Assembly: GCA_963854835.1 (NCBI GenBank) | Contig: OY978530.1 | Location: 16,326,616-16,390,615 of the forward strand | From: Megamerina dolium | Taxonomy: Eukaryota; Arthropoda; Insecta; Diptera; Megamerinidae | Reading direction: 5' to 3' | Length of the DNA stretch: 64,000 nucleotides | Part shown: in pieces, positions 46,275-55,564 of the stretch | How the letters are laid out: each line of letters opens with the position of its first letter | How positions within the stretch are numbered: the stretch's first letter is position 1 | The notes under the pieces: generated by a model | Seen by the model: the letters and a program-made list of their open reading frames with translations, nothing else | Told to the model about the DNA's origin: nothing | The model's database searches: none | Made by a program: the position numbers and the translations under genes

Positions 46275-49205
46275 AAACTGCTTGCTCTTGTAGGGAAACT
46301 GGGGCCCTACAATTGACCTCCACGGGCAACGTCCTCCTGGCACCCGCTGGGAGTCGGCTAAAGTGAGTGGCGAAAATCTCCTCGGTTAGAGGTTGTGCGT
46401 TGGGTTTGGGACCCGCAACATAAAAAAACCCCACAGTGAAGAAAACAAAAATGCCTCGGATAAGGACTACCGCTTTTGAAGATTACCCCCGCAAACGAAA
46501 AAAGGACCACGATTTACGGATATGCATCTGGAATGTCTGGTCCCTTTATAGGGAGGGTGCCTCTATCCAGCTGGTTGATGGCCTCGAGCAATTCAGAGCT
46601 GACATCACCGCTCTCCAGGAAATGCGAAGGACGGGGTATTGCTGCTCCACGTTCCGACGGATGAGAAGGACAATGTGACCAAGGAGAGCTTCTTTCAGCG
46701 CCTCGAAGAAGCTTATGACCGCTGCCCTCGCCACGATATCAAAATCGTGCTTGGCGACTTTAATGCCAGGGTGGGCAAGGAAGGTACCTTTGGTCCAACT
46801 GTCGGAAAATTCAGCCTCCACTAGAACACCTACGATAACGGAATGAGGCTGATCGACTTCGCCCCAGCTCGAAACACGGTAATTGTTAGTACCAGATCCC
46901 AACATCTCGATATCCACAAAGTTACATGGCTGTCTCCAGATCAACGAACAAGAAATCAAATTGATCATGTGGTGATTGACGGAAGGCATCATTCCAGTGT
47001 GATGGAGGTGAAATCGATCCGTGGTGCCAACATCGACTCGGATCACTACCTTGTTGCAGCTAAGGTGCGCACACGTTTATGTTTCGCAAATAACAAGAGA
47101 AGTCCCACACAGAGAAAGCTCGACGTCAGTAAGCTGCGATCATCAGAGACAGCATTTGCCACTCGCCTATCGGATCTGCTTTTACAGAACACTCCCCCAC
47201 TTGATGATACATGCTCACGGTGGACACATATATCCCACTCCATGACTACTACTGCCGAGGAGTAATCGGTTACTACCGGCCTCTGAGGAATGAGTGGTAT
47301 GATCAGGAGTGTCGGGACGCTACCGCAGAGAAACACGCCACCTACAGCAAAACCCTGCGTGCAGGCTAAAGGCGAGCTGTTAAAGAGTGGTACAAAGATA
47401 AAAGAAATGTAGAGAGACGTCTTTTCAGGCGCAAGAAGAGAGAACAAGAAAGACGCGAGTGTGAGAAAATAGAGATGTGTACCGACAAGAATGAGATTCC
47501 AAAATACTTTGAAAAGATCAAGCACCTGAGTGGCGGTTTAAACCCCGGAGCCTCTTCTTGTCGTGATGGAAATGGGAATCTGGGTTCAGATGTCCAGAGT
47601 GTACTGAGCCTATGGAGGGAACACTTCTCCACGATACTGAATGGCGATGCTACGACCAATTCCGCCAGTGGAGGAGATTGCCCGATAACCCCAATTACAG
47701 ATGTTGATGTTTCACCACCCGACTATGACGAGGTTGAAACGGCCATTTTAAGGCTGAAGAACAACAAAGCTGCAGGTGCTGATGGCCTGCCTGTCAAGTT
47801 GTTTAAGATGAGCTGCTCGCCTGCATGCACCAGCTTATAAGCAGAATATGGTCGGATGAAAGCATGCCTGATGATTGGATGCTCAGTATTCTTTGTCCCG
47901 TACATAAAAAAGGAGACCCCGCAATTTACGCCAACTACCGTGAAATAAGTCTCCTGAGCATCGCATACAAGGTCCCATCGAGCGTATTGTGTGAAAGATT
48001 TAAGCCCATGCTCAACAACCTGATTGGACCTTATCAGTGTGGCTTCAGACCTGGTAAATCCACCATCGACCAAATTTTCACACTGCGCCAAATCCTGGAG
48101 AACACCCATTAAAAACAGATCGACACACATCATCTATTTGTTGATTATAAAGCCGCTTTCGACAGTCCGGTAAGGGATTGCCTCTATTCAACAATGTTTG
48201 CGTTCGGTATTCCGGCAAAGCTCATTCGACTTTGTAGAATGACACTGCATAACTCCTGTTGTGCAGTGAAAATTGGGAAGGACCTCTCCGCACCGTTTAG
48301 TACCGAACGAGGTTTCAGACAAGGTGATTCTTTATCGTGCGACTTCTTCAATCTTATTATGGATAAAATAATACGAGCTGCTGATCTACGACATAATGAC
48401 ACTATCTCAACAAAAGTGTCATGCTGTTGGCGTATGCCGACGATATTGATATAATCGGCATGAACACGCGAGCAGTCAGTGCAGCATTCTCAGAGTTGGT
48501 AAGAGAGTCGCGTCGGATGGGTCTTACGGTGAACGAGGACAAGAGGAAGTATCTAGTGTCAACACACGTCACGTCTTGGACAGCACATCAATATTGACAA
48601 TTACGCTTTTGAAGTAGTAAGGGACTTTGTCTATCTTGGAACCAGCATTAACAGCAGTAATGACGTCAGCCTGGAGATATTACGAAGGATCACTCTTGCA
48701 AACAGGTGCCTCTCTCGAATAACGAAAACTACACTCTACAAGTCTCTCATCATGCCTGTCCTATCATATGGCGCTGAAGCCTGGACAATTTCCACCTCGG
48801 ATGAGCGAATGCTTGGAGTTTTCGAGAGAAAAGTCCTACAAAGATCTTTCGACCTATTTGCGTTGGTGGCGAGTACCAAATAAGGTGCAACCATGAGCTG
48901 TACGAGCTGTATGCCGATATTGACATAGTAAAGCGCATCAAAATCCAGCGGCTGCGCTGGCTAGGTCATGTCGAGCGAATGGAAGAACACGCTCCTGCTA
49001 AGAAGGTGTTATATTCGGAACCCGCTGGAGGACGACGCAAAAGAGGAAGACCTAACCTCCGGTGGAAAGACCACGTACTGGACCTGACGGCGCTTGGAAT
49101 TTTTAACTAGCGCCAGCTAGCGAAGAACAGAGATGGCTGGCGAAGCATGTTATATTCGGCCTAAATCGATATTCGGTTGTTATGGCCACACAAGTAAGTA
49201 AGTAA
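46275..49205 (+). mobile_element. RTE-clade non-LTR retrotransposon, near full length, mutated
   Basis: About 2.9 kb: a GC-richer 5' region (46290-46440), endonuclease, RT and a 3' end with ACAAGTAAGTAAGTAAC, short tandem repeats typical of RTE tails. It interrupts the Polinton-like remnant between its exonuclease-like fragment and its capsid-like gene. No clear target duplication was found. Confidence 0.85.
46451..49165 (+). pseudogene. RTE endonuclease-reverse transcriptase, many frameshifts
   Basis: Endonuclease blocks: DLRICIWNVWSLYREGASIQ, FRADITALQEMRR, VLGDFNARVGKEG, TWLSPDQRTRNQIDHVVID and NIDSDHYLVAAKVRTRL. RT blocks: LRLKNNKAAGADGLPVKLFK, WMLSILCPVHKKGDPAIYAN, YREISLLSIAYKV, GPYQCGFRPGKSTIDQIFTL, LFVDYKAAFDSPVRDCLYS and ERGFRQGDSLSCDFFNLIMD. 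Catalytic LLAYADDIDIIG is in a new frame at about 48420-48460. The C-terminus has LRWLGHVERMEEHAPAKKVL. Frames change at least near 46670, 46830, 47270, 47800, 48110 and 48415, so it is inactive, although all catalytic motifs can be read. Confidence 0.88.
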
Positions 49206-49709
49206 CGTACAACATTCTTATCAGATTTAGAACGTAGTGTTTAGAATTTAATAGTACTTTATTGAAGTCTTTTGCAAACCCCAACAACATTTTAAGTGGA
49301 GCACAAAAGTTAAAATGTGAGATGGTGGTTTCGAGTCCATCCAAAAGTGACCATCCTGCATTTTGCAACATTTTGCAAAGTTCTTCATGGTTGAAGTTAT
49401 CCCCAAATGACGTGTTCGATCGATTTCTATTCCATTAATTTCATAACGAGTTTCATCAAATAAATAAGCTACACAATTGTTTTGAAAGTTAATGTTATGC
49501 GAAACAGTGTTTTCATTCAAAACTACATTACCCTCAATGTACAGCAAACTCTCATTGGGTAAAATGTAAAGATCTTGGTTTTGAATTGTTATGAGAATTT
49601 CATCACTGTTGTTAAATGCTTGTAGATATGGAACATAACTGTGATATTCTTTCTTTGTAATGTTCTCATCGTAAATTGGTTTTTGTAAAACATTAAGTAT
49701 TTCACTCAT
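49206..49709 (-). pseudogene. Capsid-like protein of the Polinton-like element (candidate double jelly-roll MCP), N-terminal part
   Basis: The frame starts at the ATG at 49709: MSEILNVLQKPIYDENITKK, SYVPYLQAFNNSDEILITIQ, NQDLYILPNESLLYIEGNVV and ETRYEINGIEIDRTRHLGIT. The block FNNSDEI..QDL.LPS.S, followed by a 'YE-NG-EID' block, recurs in arthropod Polinton-like loci. I read it as the first jelly roll of their major capsid protein, but this was not searched. After about 49370 the frame changes, and the second piece (49180-49371) has FCAPLKMLLGFAKDFNKVLL. The RTE cuts it at 49205, so the C-terminal half is missing. Confidence 0.5.
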
Positions 49710-49752
49710 CCTGCAGAATTTTTTATTTTAGTTTGAAACCCAACAGCATTAA

Positions 49753-50944
49753 CCCTTTCACCCCTACTGGGATTATATGTCCCAGAAAGATTCCATTCAC
49801 CATAAATTTTTCATTTCCCTTTATATTTTCATAACAAAAGCATCCCAATAAAGCTTTAACGATTGACTGTGGTAAAATAAAAAACATGTGTTAACATAAC
49901 GACGATCTGCCATTTCAGTGTAGTTGTTTGTTGCAAGAGCACGTGTTTTCCGAGTTTATGCAGCAAATTTCGCAAATAAAAAAAAAAACAATTTCGTTTT
50001 TTGGTTATTTTATTTAAAATTAAGGTGAAAAGCCTAAGAAATAATGTTTATATATTTTCCAGCATGTTAATTCAAAAAAGGTGAGTTTTTGGTGTGATAT
50101 TTATGCATGCTACTGCATTTTCCCAATATCGTTTATAAATGGGACCTGTTATCCCAATATTACGTTAGATGGAGAGAAAGAGAATGTTAGATGGGCAAAT
50201 GACCGAAATATTGTGTGAAGAAGACGACAGCGACAGTGACGATAATGACTTTGGCGACTCCGGATCTAATTATTCAGCATCAGGTGGTGAAGAAGAACAC
50301 TCTAATAATGAATCCGACTCAAGCGATGACAGCGAAGATGATGGCGAGGTATGTGATGAATCCGGTGTTGTTGCTTCTTTCGATGCACCTACTGCTGTTA
50401 GTAGGCAGTGGGCAATATTCAATATAACGTCTACCTTTTTGCCTAAGTATTCAAAGCCTGCGGACAGAGAAAGAGCTTGTATAGTCGTATTGCTGAATGC
50501 ACCAACCAAAGGCTGCCATATATCGTCAAAGATATATTTTAATGACGTTGATAAGCCGGATGGAGCTCCCAAACATTATTATATGTCTGAAATTGTCGCT
50601 TGTATAAATAAAACTTTTTCGGAGGCGCGCACTTAAAGCCTTTTTCATTCGAAGGCAGTTCCACGCTAAAGCAATACATGCTAATGAAGCCTATTAAACG
50701 TGGGGTTAAAATGTGGTTGCGGTGTGACGCTAAGAACGGCTATACTTATGATTAAAATATTTATACCGGTAAAGAAGTAAACTCTGAAGTAATATCGGCA
50801 CTCTTGGTGAAAGAGTTGTTCTCAATTTGACAAATTCAGTTCACGAAGAGGAGGTTGCTGTGATTTTTGACAGATTTTTCACGTCAATTTCTTTGCTTAA
50901 GAACATTCCCTTTCCATCGTTTGGAACATTCATAAATAACCGAA
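49753..50944 (+). mobile_element. piggyBac-like transposon, right end lost
   Basis: The left end is CCCTTTCACCCCTACTGGGA directly after TTAA (49749-49752), the piggyBac target. An imperfect subterminal inverted motif (CTGGGATTATATGTCCCAG) follows. Transposase coding starts at 50169. The right end is missing because the SINE begins at about 50945. Confidence 0.85.
50169..50930 (+). pseudogene. piggyBac-like transposase, internally deleted
   Basis: The open frame 50169-50636 has a very acidic Asp/Ser/Glu N-terminus (EEDDSDSDDNDFGDSGSNYS), typical of PGBD-type transposases, then RQWAIFNITSTFLPKYSK. The next portion, in other frames, shows GSSTLKQYMLMKPIKRGVKM, WLRCDAKNGYTYD, LGERVVLNLTNSVHEEEVAV and IFDRFFTSISLLKNIPFPSF, the conserved catalytic core. 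The stretch holding the first catalytic Asp appears deleted between 50630 and 50650, and stops occur after YTYD. It would act at TTAA sites but is dead. Confidence 0.88.
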
Positions 50945-51158
50945 AAGCTTTTTTTAGCTTTGTCACAGAGTTTTCTTAAAAGTTTTTCCTTGGCAAATTG
51001 TTACTTCCGAAAGAATTGCCAATTGCTTTCCGACAGGTGGGTACCGTTCAAAGGAAAAATCTTTTCGATATCAAATTTATTATGCTTCAGCCGGGAATTG
51101 AACCCACGACTTACAGATCAGAAGACCAAGGCACTAACCACTGAGCTACGGTACCCTT
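50945..51158 (-). mobile_element. tRNA-derived SINE, copy 2
   Basis: Reads leftward from 51158: GGGTACCGTAGCTCAGTGGT, CTTCTGATCTGTAAGTCGTG, GGGTTCAATTCCCGGCTGAA, then AAGCAATTGGCAATTCTTTC. The head has A-box (TAGCTCAGTGG) and B-box (GGTTCAATTCC) matches and is the cleanest in the window. The 3' half stops at GACAAAGCT near 50960, so it is 3'-truncated against the piggyBac remnant. It joins the integrase coding sequence at KYYQGYR. Confidence 0.88.
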
Positions 51159-51645
51159 GATAATACTTCAATATATATAATGGCGGTTTTGTATTCTGAA
51201 TACTATGTATTTTGAAAACTTCCGTTGTCCAATTTGGTGTATAGCCTTTCTCAAAAACTTGTTTGTATCTATTTATGGATACAGAATCGTTAAAGTGAAA
51301 TTTTGGTTTGTTGACAGTTTTCAAACTATTGTAAGCTCTTTTAAGTATTCTTTCCTCGTTTAATGAAGACACTTTGCGACACTGAATGCGATGAATTTTA
51401 TTATTGTACTCATCAATTAATACTTGATAAATATCAATCCATTTATAAGATCTATGATCCGAAAACCTTTGTTGTATGTGGAGTAAGTTCCCATTTCAAC
51501 AAGATCAGCTTGCCAAAGATCATCAATACCTTTTGTATAACTTTTCTACGTGAAAAATTTCTTTGAGCTTGTTTGTGTAACTCTGTAACAAGTTCTCTTT
51601 TACCGTTTTTTTAATATTGTTTAATTTTCTCAGTGTTCGGTATTA
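51159..51645 (-). pseudogene. Polinton-type integrase: N-terminal start of the core and C-terminal domain
   Basis: One frame (about 51500-51640) reads ELVTELHKQAQRNFSRRKVI, and a second reads GIDDLWQADLVEMGTYSTYN (first catalytic Asp in QADLV). The core between is deleted, because RIIDLINGLIFIKY breaks off. The last part (51118-51372) has NKPKFHFNDSVSINRYKQVF and EKGYTPNWTTEVFKIHSIQN, the SH3-like C-terminal domain typical of Polinton/Maverick retroviral-type integrases. The second Asp and the Glu are missing. A SINE replaces the extreme C-terminus. Confidence 0.82.
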
Positions 51646-51799
51646 TCCTTGTTAAAGCAATGTGATCGTTGGTATCGCTATTGTTCTTCTGATTTTTCTC
51701 ATCGCCTGACTAAGTTAAATTCTAGTTATATATGTTTAAGTGATCATAAACGTACTTCATATGCTCTTGAATATTTTCATCAATATATTTTTAAATAGT
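51646..51799. other. Short AT-rich stretch in Polinton remnant B, nothing recognised
   Basis: No motif or frame could be assigned. Position suggests decayed integrase upstream region or intergenic DNA. Confidence 0.4.
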
Positions 51800-52105
51800 T
51801 TTAAAGCGTACATATATTATATCCAAGTCCTCTACCATATATTTGAAACGCTCGTTCAACGATGATATCAAAGAGGTTTTTACATAATTTAAACGATCAT
51901 TCAACAGATATACTACAAAAACTTTTGTTGAAACATCAATTTCATCAATGGGGTTTCCTACCTTTCTAACACGTTTATATGTATTTAATGTTTATTTTTT
52001 TATCAGCATCAAGCATAAAACTGTTATCAGCTATAGCCTTCTTGACAATATTAAGTCTTCTTTTTGAGCTATTTGAATAGCGTCCAAATTTATCAACAAT
52101 CATTC
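51800..52105 (-). pseudogene. Possible fibre-like protein of the Polinton-like element, N-terminus
   Basis: From the ATG at 52103-52105: MIVDKFGRYSNSSKRRLNIV, KKAIADNSFMLDADKKI. Then, in a second frame, KRVRKVGNPIDEIDVSTKVF, VVYLLNDRLNYVKTSLISSL and NERFKYMVEDLDIIYVRF. The 'FGRYS-S' start and 'V-NPIDE-D-V-K-F/Y' pattern recall phage-tail-fibre-like proteins that I have seen listed beside Polinton-like genes. Confidence is low because the match is by recall. It starts within a few bases of the end of the DUF8207-like gene, which suits compact virus-like gene packing. Confidence 0.35.
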
Positions 52106-52112
52106 TTTTAAA

Positions 52113-53014
52113 TAACAGTATTCGCTTCTTTCAACTCTTCGATAATTGATACAATTTCATTATTGTGATTATTGTGTCCAGCTGATTGTGATGAAATTAA
52201 AAGTCGTAAACGATCAACAATTTCATTGGGATCATCCCAATAAATATAATTGGTTTTATTACTATTTAGGATCATTAAACCTTCACCTCTACGTGGAGAT
52301 GATATCGAATCAGATTCGCACTATCCCTGAATTTTTTTTTATTATATGCTTGTATTTATACATTCTAGTTCCTTTGAATTGTTGATGTGATTTAAAATTT
52401 CGCTTGTGAGCATTGGTTGTGGTCAAGATATCTTTGTAAATCTCTAATTCAGCCTCAGTATAATTTGTTGGATGTTTAAGGAATAATAAGTCAAACAACC
52501 CCGTTGTTAGTGGTCAAGTCTTATCACCAATTTATATTTGATCTTTTTACTGCATGGTTGATTCAGTAAATTTCCAGTTTCCTCTTGAATCCTTATGAGG
52601 ACCATAAAACTTGTCCAACTTTTTACCTTGATTTAAAATTGATAAAATTGATTGATCGCTATATACAGTATCATATTGATGGCTACTCGTTTCATTGTTA
52701 TCATCAGCATCGCCATCAAAGGTGTAGCTTGTAGAAGTTGTTGGTTTATCTTTTATTATTGGTGTGCTAGATTCCATTTTTTCAAATTTCTGAACAACTT
52801 TTTCTCTAATAGAGTTTTCTATTTTATTTTAATCCCTCTTATCTACTTTATTGCTTTTGGTACTCGAAACTAATTGTTTTAATGGTTTTGTTATAGGTGA
52901 AAAAGTTTTCTCCAGATTATCCAGTGCATTTAATTCTCCTAATTTTAACGAAGTGAATTTTCGTTTGAGCTCATTTTTGCTCCGTATAATATTTCTCTTC
53001 ACTTGTTAATTCAT
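52113..53014 (-). pseudogene. DUF8207-like protein of the Polinton-like element, copy B
   Basis: Start codon at 53012-53014, but the third codon is TAA where copy A has GAA. The remainder reads KRNIIRSKNELKRKFTSLKL, LDNLEKTFSPITKPLKQLV, an acidic linker, then FYGPHKDSRGNWKFTESTMQ, a stop, FDLLFLKHPTNYTEAELEIY, KDILTTTNAHKRNFKSHQQF and a C-terminal IYWDDPNEIVDRLRLLISSQ block. At least three frame breaks are present. It aligns with copy A from end to end. Function unknown; the gene follows the ATPase on the same strand. Confidence 0.62.
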
Positions 53015-53035
53015 GTTTTATGATTATATTAGATC

Positions 53036-53343
53036 AGATCAAGTCTGGTAATATCAGATCAGATCAGGTCTGGTAGCTTCTGCTAAGATCAGGTCTGGTA
53101 GTTTCAGATCAGGTCTGGTAGTATCAGATCAGGTCTGGTAGTATCAGATCAGGTCTGGTAGTATCAGATCAGGTCTGGTAGTATCAGATCAGGTCTGGTA
53201 GTATCAGATCAGGTCTGGCAGTATCAGATCAGGTCTGGTAGTATCAGATCAGGTCTGGTAGTATCAGATCAGGTCTGGTAGCATCTGCTCAGATCAAGTC
53301 TGGTAGTATCAGATCAGTTCAGGTATGATCAGATCAGGTTAGT
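53036..53343. repeat. GATC-rich 20-bp tandem repeat upstream of the DUF8207-like gene, copy B
   Basis: Unit AGATCAGGTCTGGTAGTATC. Nine near-perfect units run from 53106 to 53285 (one has CTGGCA), with degenerate units on both sides. It lies between the ATPase stop (53450) and the start codon at 53014, both on the minus strand. Copy A has about two units at the same place. Confidence 0.93.
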
Positions 53344-53449
53344 TCAATCTGATATAATATACTAAAGTTGATTGTGAAATAGTTGAACTTTTATAGATGA
53401 ATAAAAACGTTAAATCCTTTGGATATATGCCACCATTAATAAAATCATC

Positions 53450-53830
53450 TTAGCTTATCACAAGAAATCCATATTTATCCTTCCAACATTCTCCACATAT
53501 TTTTATAAACTTATCAAAACTCATACCTGCACCTACATGATCATTGTGAATATGCTTCCTATATAAACCATCTTGTTTAAACATAATAATCATGTTAGCA
53601 TTATCACGTATTAAATGTTTGGGTATTCTTGTATATGTTTGACATAAATAAAAACTATCTATGTTCTGATGACGACCCATACAGAAATATGATTTTATAT
53701 TATTTTGTTTCTCACAAGCGTCATCATCAAATATTATTAGTGAATTACTTTTTGCTTCCTCGGGTCTAAGGGTACCACAAGAAAAGTACATCTTCGTATT
53801 ACTCAGATATATTTCATTCCACAACTGCTG
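53450..53830 (-). pseudogene. Polinton-type packaging ATPase, C-terminal half (copy B)
   Basis: The 124-residue open frame reads KMYFSCGTLRPEEAKSNSLI, then Walker B IIFDDDACEKQNNIKSYF, CMGRHQNIDSFYLCQTYTRI, PKHLIRDNANMIIMFKQDGL and HNDHVGAGMSFDKFIKICGE. This is the FtsK/HerA (A32-like) packaging ATPase pattern with Walker B and a following sensor-like Gln. Walker A is missing because the element ends at about 53830. The protein would power DNA packaging into particles. It is the best-preserved Polinton-like gene in the window. Confidence 0.72.
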
Positions 53831-55236
53831 TTACGCGCCATCTGAAAGGTTTTTCTCTTGTTCCTGTCCATTTATCCGACACGCAAACCTGTCAGCGCGT
53901 AACTATATAGGGTACGGTAAGGGCAGGAAAGAAATTCATACGATCACTTTGAAACAAGTGCGAAGGAAACAAGGAAAAAAAATCTAAGAGACTGTTTTTT
54001 AATATTGCTATCTAAGGATAGAATTATTAATTTTAACTGACTTATATGCATCCATTTCCATAAACCTACATCCAGGCCGCCTTATCGGTGTTATATTAGG
54101 ATACTAGCACTTAAAACACCTATGTGAAGGGGGAGCCACGCTCACTAGAAAATCGAAAGCAACTAATTCGAAAACACGTGATTTTCGAATTATGATTCTG
54201 CTGCTAAAAGCGGTGTCCGATTGCGTTTGGTCACAGAGAAATAAAGGAACAGTTACAAAACGGCTTATGAAATGAAGATGCGAGTTCGCCAGTGAGAAGG
54301 TACAGGATCGGCAAGTGATGCGATTGCATCGTCATGGTAGCTGACGGATAGCTAAAGAAAAATCGTCAGGCGATATTCAAATTAAGTTAAAAGGAGGAAA
54401 CGTATCGGTGTTACAAATCGTTATTCTCACAGTTTTTTTTATATAATTTGCAACAATCAGTAAAACTGTATTATTACATCAAAAATTTTATTGGTTTCGA
54501 AAATTCGGTACGATAATAATACACATATAATTGATAAATATTGCCTAAGAAAATTCTTGTAATATCGCAGCAAGAAAAGAAAAACGAAATAAAAATCGTA
54601 GCCAAACACGGAAATAAATTATTCAAAGAGAAAATAGTGGATACACGCGTTTATGCAGAGCATAAAATTTCATTATTGTATAAAACTCGTATCTCCTTAT
54701 ATTGTTAGAAAAGCAAAGAAATTTCTGACTTGCTATATAGAAAAAGGATTGATTCTTATTAAAGTATAGGGCACAGAATTGAGTCGTCGTTTGAGTCTAT
54801 GTACATAGTATAACAAAACGGTTCAAAACTAAAAATTGTACAATTTATACTTGGGCTTTTCACATACAGAAACCTAAAACCAACGTCATCAGAAACAGCA
54901 GCAACACGTTTCATTGGCATCATTTTACAAAAATCACGTGGTATTGTTTTACATATATGTGTTGCATTTGATGGCCACTATATCAACTTGATGAACTTCG
55001 TTATCATAAACTGTTATCATCGTTTCCTTTATAAAACATTTCACAGAAAAATCGTGGATACTGCAAATATATGCATACGCTGCTGACTCATTTTGCTGAC
55101 CTCTTGCACATATTTTGAATAAAATTGTGGAAAGTTTGCACGCATGTATCTATTTACATACAATTATTGAAGGTGTACGTGAAATTGTTTACTTCAAAGC
55201 TTATGCACATATTTTGAATCACATTAGTATTATATG
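53831..55236. other. Unassigned 1.4-kb region right of Polinton remnant B
   Basis: No convincing gene. At 53830-53904 there is a 9-bp inverted pair GTTACGCGC ... GCGCGTAAC about 56 bp apart, close to the end of Polinton homology. The rest has no repeat copy in the window and may be host intergenic DNA or another old element. Confidence 0.4.
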
Positions 55237-55244
55237 CTATATAG
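55237..55244. repeat. Left 8-bp target duplication of a candidate hAT unit
   Basis: CTATATAG, repeated at 63717-63724. It fits the hAT pattern nTnnnnAn. Confidence 0.6.
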
Positions 55245-55564
55245 TAGTGATGGGCACAGCAGCTCCCAGGAGCTTTTTACACGTACGAGCCAGCATAGCA
55301 CATTTGAGTGCTTGATGAGGGAAGCAACCAAGAGCCAGCATGAAGGGCGAAGAACGGACGAAGAGCGCAATACAATTTCTCATACTCCGTTTTACAATAC
55401 TAACACAAATGTGAGAATGAGATAGAGAGAGCATGAGGCCATATACATGTGTGGCTACACAGTGGGTAAAATACAAGCAATGTGGTAAATTAATTTACAT
55501 TTATACTTCACTAATGTTCTCAGAATATTAAATATAAATATAACAGAATATTTTAACTAATAAT

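Noticed and set aside
50169..50636. Acidic nuclear host protein
   Set aside because: The acidic N-terminus is followed by piggyBac transposase core motifs and preceded by a TTAA-flanked end.
53036..53343. CRISPR-like array
   Set aside because: The 20-bp units are contiguous with no spacers, and the context is eukaryotic; it is a minisatellite.
54000..55200. Host promoter or non-coding RNA in the 53.8-55.2 kb region
   Set aside because: No specific motif, conserved structure or repeat copy could be seen; claiming one would be guesswork.
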